Source of the DNA: DATFGK01 sp046712825 | GTDB taxonomy: Bacteria > Actinomycetota > AC-67 | Direction: 5' to 3' | Length of the DNA stretch: 10,293 nt | NCBI GenBank assembly: GCA_046712825.1 | Contig: JBKKCR010000089.1 | Span: 1-10,293 of the forward strand | In this document: positions 6,821-10,293 of the stretch, piece after piece | Position numbering within the stretch: the stretch's first letter is position 1 | Layout: each line of letters begins with the position of its first letter | Translations under genes and position numbers: made by a program | Notes under the pieces: generated by a model | Database searches by the model: none | What the model was told of the DNA's origin: nothing | Seen by the model: the letters and a program-made list of their open reading frames with translations, nothing else

Positions 6821-6827
6821 GCTCGCG

Positions 6828-7973
6828 ATGAGCGTCCGTTCGACCGTCTACCTCGACAACGCCGCCACGACCCCGCTTTCGGAGGCGGCGCGTGCCGCGA
6901 TGCTGCCGTACCTCGAGGAACGTTTCGGCAACGCATCGTCGGCACACGCGCCCGGCCGTGAGGCGCGCAAGGGCGTCGACGATGCACGCGAGCAAGTCGC
7001 CGCCGCGGTCGGCGCACGGCCCGACGAGGTCGTCTTCACTTCTGGCGGCACCGAAGCGGACAACCTGGCGATCAAGGGCGCGTCGTGGCACGGCCGCGAG
7101 CAAGGCCGTGACGAGATCGTCGTCACTGCGATCGAGCATCATGCCGTGCTCGATCCGGCGCGCTGGCTCGCACGTCAGGGGTTCCGCGTCCGTGAGATCG
7201 GCGTCGACCGGAACGGCGTCGTGCGACTCGACGCGCTCGAGGCGGCCGTCAACGACCGGACCGCGGTCGTCAGCGTGATGTGGGCGAACAACGAGGTCGG
7301 AACGATCCAGCCCGTCGCGGAGTGCGCACGCATCGCACACGCTGCCGGAGCGGTGTTCCACACCGACGCCGTCCAAGCCGTGCCGTGGCTCACCGTGGAC
7401 GCGAGCGTCGCCGACCTGCTCACGATCGCGGCTCACAAGCACGGCGGGCCGAAAGGCGTGGGTGCGCTCATCGTTAAGCGTGGGGTCAAGGTCCAGCCGT
7501 TGATGCACGGCGGCGGTCAGGAACGTGAGATCCGGTCGGGCACCTACAACGTCGCCGGCATCGTGGGGTTCGGAGCCGCGGCCGAGGAGACGGCGGCTCA
7601 CCACGAGCGCTGGTCGGCCATCGTGGGCCCGCTGCGCAACCGTCTTCAAGAGAGGCTCATCGCCTCCATAACGCGCATCCGCGTGAACGGTCATCCGACC
7701 GAGCGCCTGCCCAACAACCTGCACGTGTGCATCGAGGGGATCGACGGCGAGACGCTGATCTTGCTGCTCGACGCGGAAGGTATCGCAGCGTCGCAAGGCT
7801 CGGCGTGCTCCTCGGGTGCCGCCGAGCCGAGCTACGTCCTCGCCGCGCTCGGCGTGCCGCCCGAGGTTGCGCGCGGGACGCTTCGGCTTACGCTCGGCCG
7901 GGATACGACCGAGGCCGAAGTAGATCGAGCGGCCGACGTCATCGTCGACGCGGTGGCGAGGCTTCGCCGATGA
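6828..7973 (+). CDS. iscS: Cysteine desulfurase (IscS/NifS family)
   Basis: This PLP enzyme of 381 residues converts cysteine to alanine and carries the sulfur as a persulfide for tRNA thiolation and probably Fe-S assembly. The N-terminus YLDNAATTP is the family hallmark. His104 (AIEHH) sits over the cofactor, Asp180 and Gln183 lie in HTDAVQ, and Lys204 (AAHKHGGPKG) should form the PLP Schiff base. Cys327 in GSACSSG is the persulfide cysteine; EPSYVLAALG follows as in class I IscS/NifS enzymes. Length is close to family norms. ATG at 6828 is chosen because the homologous region begins there and a TAGGCT box lies 7 nt upstream; further upstream the frame stays open only as a shadow of the amidase gene. 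The stop overlaps the mnmA start (ATGA), so the two are translationally coupled. No iscU or iscA homologue is in the window, so tRNA thiolation is the best-supported local role. Confidence 0.96.
   Translation: MSVRSTVYLDNAATTPLSEAARAAMLPYLEERFGNASSAHAPGREARKGVDDAREQVAAAVGARPDEVVFTSGGTEADNLAIKGASWHGREQGRDEIVVTAIEHHAVLDPARWLARQGFRVREIGVDRNGVVRLDALEAAVNDRTAVVSVMWANNEVGTIQPVAECARIAHAAGAVFHTDAVQAVPWLTVDASVADLLTIAAHKHGGPKGVGALIVKRGVKVQPLMHGGGQEREIRSGTYNVAGIVGFGAAAEETAAHHERWSAIVGPLRNRLQERLIASITRIRVNGHPTERLPNNLHVCIEGIDGETLILLLDAEGIAASQGSACSSGAAEPSYVLAALGVPPEVARGTLRLTLGRDTTEAEVDRAADVIVDAVARLRR
7955..7968 (+). promoter_or_regulatory. Short hairpin holding the mnmA Shine-Dalgarno
   Basis: GGCGA (7955-7959) can pair with TCGCC (7964-7968) around a GGCT loop. 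The only Shine-Dalgarno-like bases for mnmA, GAGG (7958-7961), lie within it, 8 nt before ATG at 7970. Ribosomes finishing iscS would open it, which would favour coupled translation. Inference. Confidence 0.35.
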
Positions 7974-9049
7974 AGATCCTCGTCGCGATGTCGGGAGGCG
8001 TCGACTCGTCCGTTGCCGCCGCGCTTCTCGCGGACGCGGGACACGACGTCACCGGCGTGCACATGAAGCTGTCGTCGTACGCGACGTCGAGCGAGTCGGA
8101 CGGCCGCGTGCACGGGTGTTGCACGGCCGAGGCGGCGGACGACGCGCGCCGCGTTGCGCAAGTGCTCGACGTCCCGTTCTACGTCTGGAACCTGACGGAA
8201 GAGTTCTCGCGCGGGGTGCTGGACGACTTCGTCGCTGAGTATGCCGGCGGCCGGACGCCAAACCCCTGCGTCCGCTGCAACGAGACGGTGAAGTTCGGTG
8301 CGCTGCTCGACCGCGGCCGGAGCGCCGGTTTCGACGCGGTCGCGACGGGTCACTACGCGATCTCGCGGTTCGATCGCGGGGCCTGGCGCCTCTATCGCAG
8401 CGCCGACCGGGCGAAGGATCAGTCCTACGTGCTTTCGACGCTCGGGCAGGATGCGCTCGCGCTCGCGCGGTTCCCCGTCGGCGCCCAGACGAAGGAGGAA
8501 ACACGTGCCTTGGCGCGCTCGCTCGAGCTGCGGACCGCCGACAAGCCGGACTCCTACGAGATCTGCTTCGTGCCCGACGGGGACGCGGCCGGTTTCGTCG
8601 AGCGTCTCGCCGGGCCGAACGCGCTCCCCGGGGGCGAGATCGTCGACGAGGATGGTTCTGTTCTCGGCGAGCACGGCGGCGTCCACCGCTACACGGTGGG
8701 GCAGCGCCGCGGACTCGGACTCGGGCTCGCGGAGAAGCGGTACGTGATCGAGGTCGACGCGCCGTCGCGTCGCGTCGTCGTCGGGCCCGGCGAGCTGCTT
8801 GCGCGCGGCGGCCTGGAAGCCGAGCGCGTCCGCTGGTTCGCCGGCCCGCCCTCGAGCGGATCGGCGCTTACCGTCCAGATCCGCGCGCACGGAGACCCGA
8901 TCGCGGCGACGGTCGACACGGTCGGAAACGATGGTGCGATCGTCCGGTTCGAGGCACCTCAGCGCGGCATCGCGCCGGGCCAGCTGGTCGCCTTCTACGA
9001 CGGCGACGAAACCCTGGGCGGCGGCACGATCGCCCGCTCTCTGCGCTGA
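7970..9049 (+). CDS. mnmA: tRNA-specific 2-thiouridylase MnmA
   Basis: A 359-residue cytoplasmic enzyme that adenylates U34 of tRNAs for Lys, Glu and Gln and replaces its 2-oxygen with sulfur. The ATP pyrophosphatase loop SGGVDSS is at residues 8-14. NPCVRCN places Cys103 at the nucleophile position and EICFV places Cys199 as the persulfide-forming cysteine; both catalytic cysteines are present. GCC (49-51), ATGHYA (125-130) and KDQSYVLS (149-156) are typical. The C-terminal part carries the tRNA-binding and beta-barrel domains (HRYTVGQRRGLG). Length is normal. The ATG overlaps the iscS stop by ATGA, consistent with IscS directly supplying sulfur. In M. tuberculosis the same pair is Rv3025c-Rv3024c (trmU). 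Extra cysteines at 50, 51 and 100 are common outside Proteobacteria. Identification is secure. Confidence 0.96.
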   Translation: MKILVAMSGGVDSSVAAALLADAGHDVTGVHMKLSSYATSSESDGRVHGCCTAEAADDARRVAQVLDVPFYVWNLTEEFSRGVLDDFVAEYAGGRTPNPCVRCNETVKFGALLDRGRSAGFDAVATGHYAISRFDRGAWRLYRSADRAKDQSYVLSTLGQDALALARFPVGAQTKEETRALARSLELRTADKPDSYEICFVPDGDAAGFVERLAGPNALPGGEIVDEDGSVLGEHGGVHRYTVGQRRGLGLGLAEKRYVIEVDAPSRRVVVGPGELLARGGLEAERVRWFAGPPSSGSALTVQIRAHGDPIAATVDTVGNDGAIVRFEAPQRGIAPGQLVAFYDGDETLGGGTIARSLR

Positions 9050-9057
9050 CCCCGCGA

Positions 9058-9081
9058 GTCCGGAAAAACCCCACGACGGAC
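9058..9081 (+). other. Inverted repeat upstream of the TATAAT promoter
   Basis: GTCCG (9058-9062) and CGGAC (9077-9081) are separated by 14 nt, mostly A and C. The repeat ends 1 nt before the TATAAT box and starts 8 nt after the mnmA stop. It covers the -35 area, so it could bind a regulator, or be chance. No U-run marks it as a terminator. Confidence 0.3.
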
Positions 9082-9082
9082 G

Positions 9083-9088
9083 TATAAT
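9083..9088 (+). promoter_or_regulatory. -10 box TATAAT for the small ORF-ligA unit
   Basis: A perfect TATAAT in a GC-rich gap of 71 bp. There is no TTGACA at 16-18 nt upstream; the region there reads GGAAAA. Transcription would begin near 9095, giving a leader of about 25 nt with a strong Shine-Dalgarno. Confidence 0.6.
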
Positions 9089-9107
9089 CATGTGGTTCCC
9101 CCGACGC

Positions 9108-9113
9108 GAGGAG
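9108..9113 (+). promoter_or_regulatory. Strong Shine-Dalgarno GAGGAG for the 68-residue protein
   Basis: GAGGAG ends 7 nt before ATG at 9121. It is one of the best ribosome binding sites in the window and strongly favours this short gene being real. Confidence 0.75.
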
Positions 9114-9120
9114 TAGCCGA

Positions 9121-9327
9121 ATGGATCAGGTCCGACTTCCCGAGCTCGAGACGATCCGTCGCTTCTCGATCGCCGTCCGCAGCGAACACGCGGACGCCGA
9201 GCAGGTGATCGAAGCGCTGCGCATGGACCTCGAGCGAGTCGAGGGCGCGCTCAAAGGCCGCCGCACGGCAGCGGCCCCGCGTCGTGCAGCAGGCGCCCGC
9301 ACCACGAGCAAAAGCACCCGGCGGTAG
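9121..9327 (+). CDS. 68-residue protein of unknown function preceding ligA
   Basis: I recognise no family. The first half (about residues 7-47) is charged and probably helical, with spaced hydrophobics (IRRFSIAV, VIEALRMDLERVEGAL) that could form a short coiled coil or helical hairpin. The last 20 or so residues are rich in Arg, Ala, Thr and Lys (RRAAGARTTSKSTRR), a disordered basic tail such as occurs in nucleic-acid-binding proteins. The gene has its own TATAAT box and a strong GAGGAG ribosome site 7 nt before ATG. Its TAG stop shares one base with the GTG start of ligA (TAGTG), so the two are cotranscribed and coupled. A DNA- or RNA-contacting helper is possible but unproven. Confidence 0.75.
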   Translation: MDQVRLPELETIRRFSIAVRSEHADAEQVIEALRMDLERVEGALKGRRTAAAPRRAAGARTTSKSTRR

Positions 9328-10293
9328 TGCCCTCGAAAGCCGAGCTCGGGCGAGCCCGGAAGCGGATCGAAGAGCTCCGGCGCGAGCTCGATCGGCACCT
9401 GCACCTCTACCACGTCCTCGACCGGCCCGAGATCTCCGACGCCGAGTACGACGTCCTCTACCGAGAGCTCGTCGAGCTCGAAGAGCAGCACCCCGACCTC
9501 GTCACGCAGGACTCGCCGACCCAGCGGATCGGCGGCCCGCCCTCCGAAGCCTTCGCGCCCGTGCGTCATCACGCGCGGATGTACTCCCTCGACAACGCGT
9601 TCTCGCAGGAGGAGTTGAAGGCCTGGGCGGATCGCGTCGCGCGCGGCGTGAGCGACGTGACGTTCGCGTGCGAGCTCAAGATCGACGGCGTCGCCGTCGC
9701 GCTCACCTACGAGGACGGCCGCTACGTTCGCGGGGCGACGCGCGGCGATGGAACGACCGGCGAGGACATCACCGCCAACATCCGCACGATGAAGGGCGTC
9801 CCGATGCGTCTGCAGACGCCCAAGTCGCCGAAACTCCTCGAGGTTCGCGGCGAGGTCTTCTTCCCCTACAAAGCCTTCGAGCGGCTGAACGCCGAGCTCG
9901 TCGAGCAAGGCAAGGCTGCGTTCGCGAACCCGCGCAACTCCGCGGCCGGGTCGCTCCGGCAGAAGGACCCGAAGATGACGGCGAGCCGGCCCCTGACCTA
10001 TCTCATCCACGGCGTCGGCGCCGCACAGGGCGTGAAGCATCCGACGATCACGGCGTGGGTGGACTACCTACGCGACGCGGGGTTGCGCGTGTCGTCCAAC
10101 ATCAAGGAAGCGAACACGCTCGAAGAGGTCCAGGAGTTCATCGAGCACTGGCACGAGCATCGCCACGACCTCGACCACGAGATCGACGGCGTCGTAGTGA
10201 AGGTCAACCAGATCTCAGGGCAGGAGGAGCTCGGCTACACGTCCAAGGCGCCTCGCTGGGCGATCGCCTACAAGTACCCGCCCGAGGAACAGA
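9327..10293 (+). CDS. ligA: NAD-dependent DNA ligase LigA, N-terminal part (runs off right edge)
   Basis: The first 322 codons of the enzyme that seals DNA nicks using NAD; the family is usually about 670-700 residues, so OB-fold, zinc finger, HhH and BRCT domains lie outside the window. Domain Ia residues contacting NMN are present: Tyr28, His29, Asp38, Tyr41 and Asp42. The adenylation lysine is Lys118 in ELKIDG, with Ser87-Leu88 in YSLDN. Arg203 and Arg211 (NPRNSAAGSLR), Lys292 (IDGVVVKVN) and Lys316 (AYKYP) correspond to E. coli LigA Arg200, Arg208, Lys290 and Lys314. All key catalytic positions visible are intact. The GTG start shares one base with the preceding gene's stop; CGGCGG just upstream is a weak ribosome site, so translation is probably coupled. 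No internal damage is seen. Confidence 0.96.
   Translation, partial: MPSKAELGRARKRIEELRRELDRHLHLYHVLDRPEISDAEYDVLYRELVELEEQHPDLVTQDSPTQRIGGPPSEAFAPVRHHARMYSLDNAFSQEELKAWADRVARGVSDVTFACELKIDGVAVALTYEDGRYVRGATRGDGTTGEDITANIRTMKGVPMRLQTPKSPKLLEVRGEVFFPYKAFERLNAELVEQGKAAFANPRNSAAGSLRQKDPKMTASRPLTYLIHGVGAAQGVKHPTITAWVDYLRDAGLRVSSNIKEANTLEEVQEFIEHWHEHRHDLDHEIDGVVVKVNQISGQEELGYTSKAPRWAIAYKYPPEEQ

Noticed and set aside
6795..9091. Minus-strand open frames opposite iscS and mnmA (6795-7796 and 7832-9091)
   Set aside because: Both are shadows of strongly identified genes and show no motifs of their own.
9090..9116. Eight-codon reading frame (ATG TGG ... GAG GAG TAG) as a leader peptide
   Set aside because: Its ATG lies 1 nt after TATAAT, so it would sit upstream of the expected transcription start near 9095. 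Its last codons are simply the Shine-Dalgarno of the next gene.

Overview
The window is GC-rich and densely coded, and it reads as a chromosomal segment of an actinobacterium-like organism, probably an uncultured lineage. Three things point that way. First, the order and orientation of a methyltransferase, then divergently iscS, mnmA and ligA, resembles the Mycobacterium tuberculosis Rv3030 / Rv3025c / Rv3024c / Rv3014c neighbourhood. Second, several genes appear to have leaderless starts, with a TANNNT box 7-8 nt before an ATG or GTG. Third, there is a secreted multi-domain PGRP-type amidase of a kind common in actinobacteria. No tRNA, rRNA, CRISPR array, transposase or integrase was seen.

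Layout. 1-227 (minus) is the 5' end of a class I SAM-dependent methyltransferase running off the left edge. From an 81-bp divergent promoter region, 309-683 (plus) encodes a small protein with two membrane segments. 720-2150 encodes a divergent PaaK-like member of the ANL adenylate-forming superfamily whose nucleotide-binding loop is degenerate. 2228-3826 and 3944-6784 encode two exported proteins. The first has an unrecognised N-terminal domain, an Ig-like domain and five exact 44-residue propeller-type repeats. The second is a 946-residue N-acetylmuramoyl-L-alanine amidase (PGRP fold, zinc ligands intact) followed by an Ig-like module, four divergent ~55-63-residue repeats, and the same 44-residue propeller repeats. 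6828-7973 (iscS) and 7970-9049 (mnmA) overlap by ATGA and form the sulfur relay for tRNA 2-thiouridine. 9121-9327 encodes a 68-residue unknown protein with its own TATAAT promoter and good Shine-Dalgarno, overlapping by one base the start of ligA (9327 onward), which is cut by the right edge.

How the parts fit. The right half is housekeeping: cysteine desulfurase feeds MnmA for tRNA thiolation, and LigA seals DNA nicks. The middle is a cell-envelope pair sharing a repeat domain that may direct both proteins to the same surface ligand or to each other. The most unusual signals are that shared repeat, the degenerate ANL protein, and the recurrent start-site architecture. I do not see a complete, clearly novel multi-gene system.
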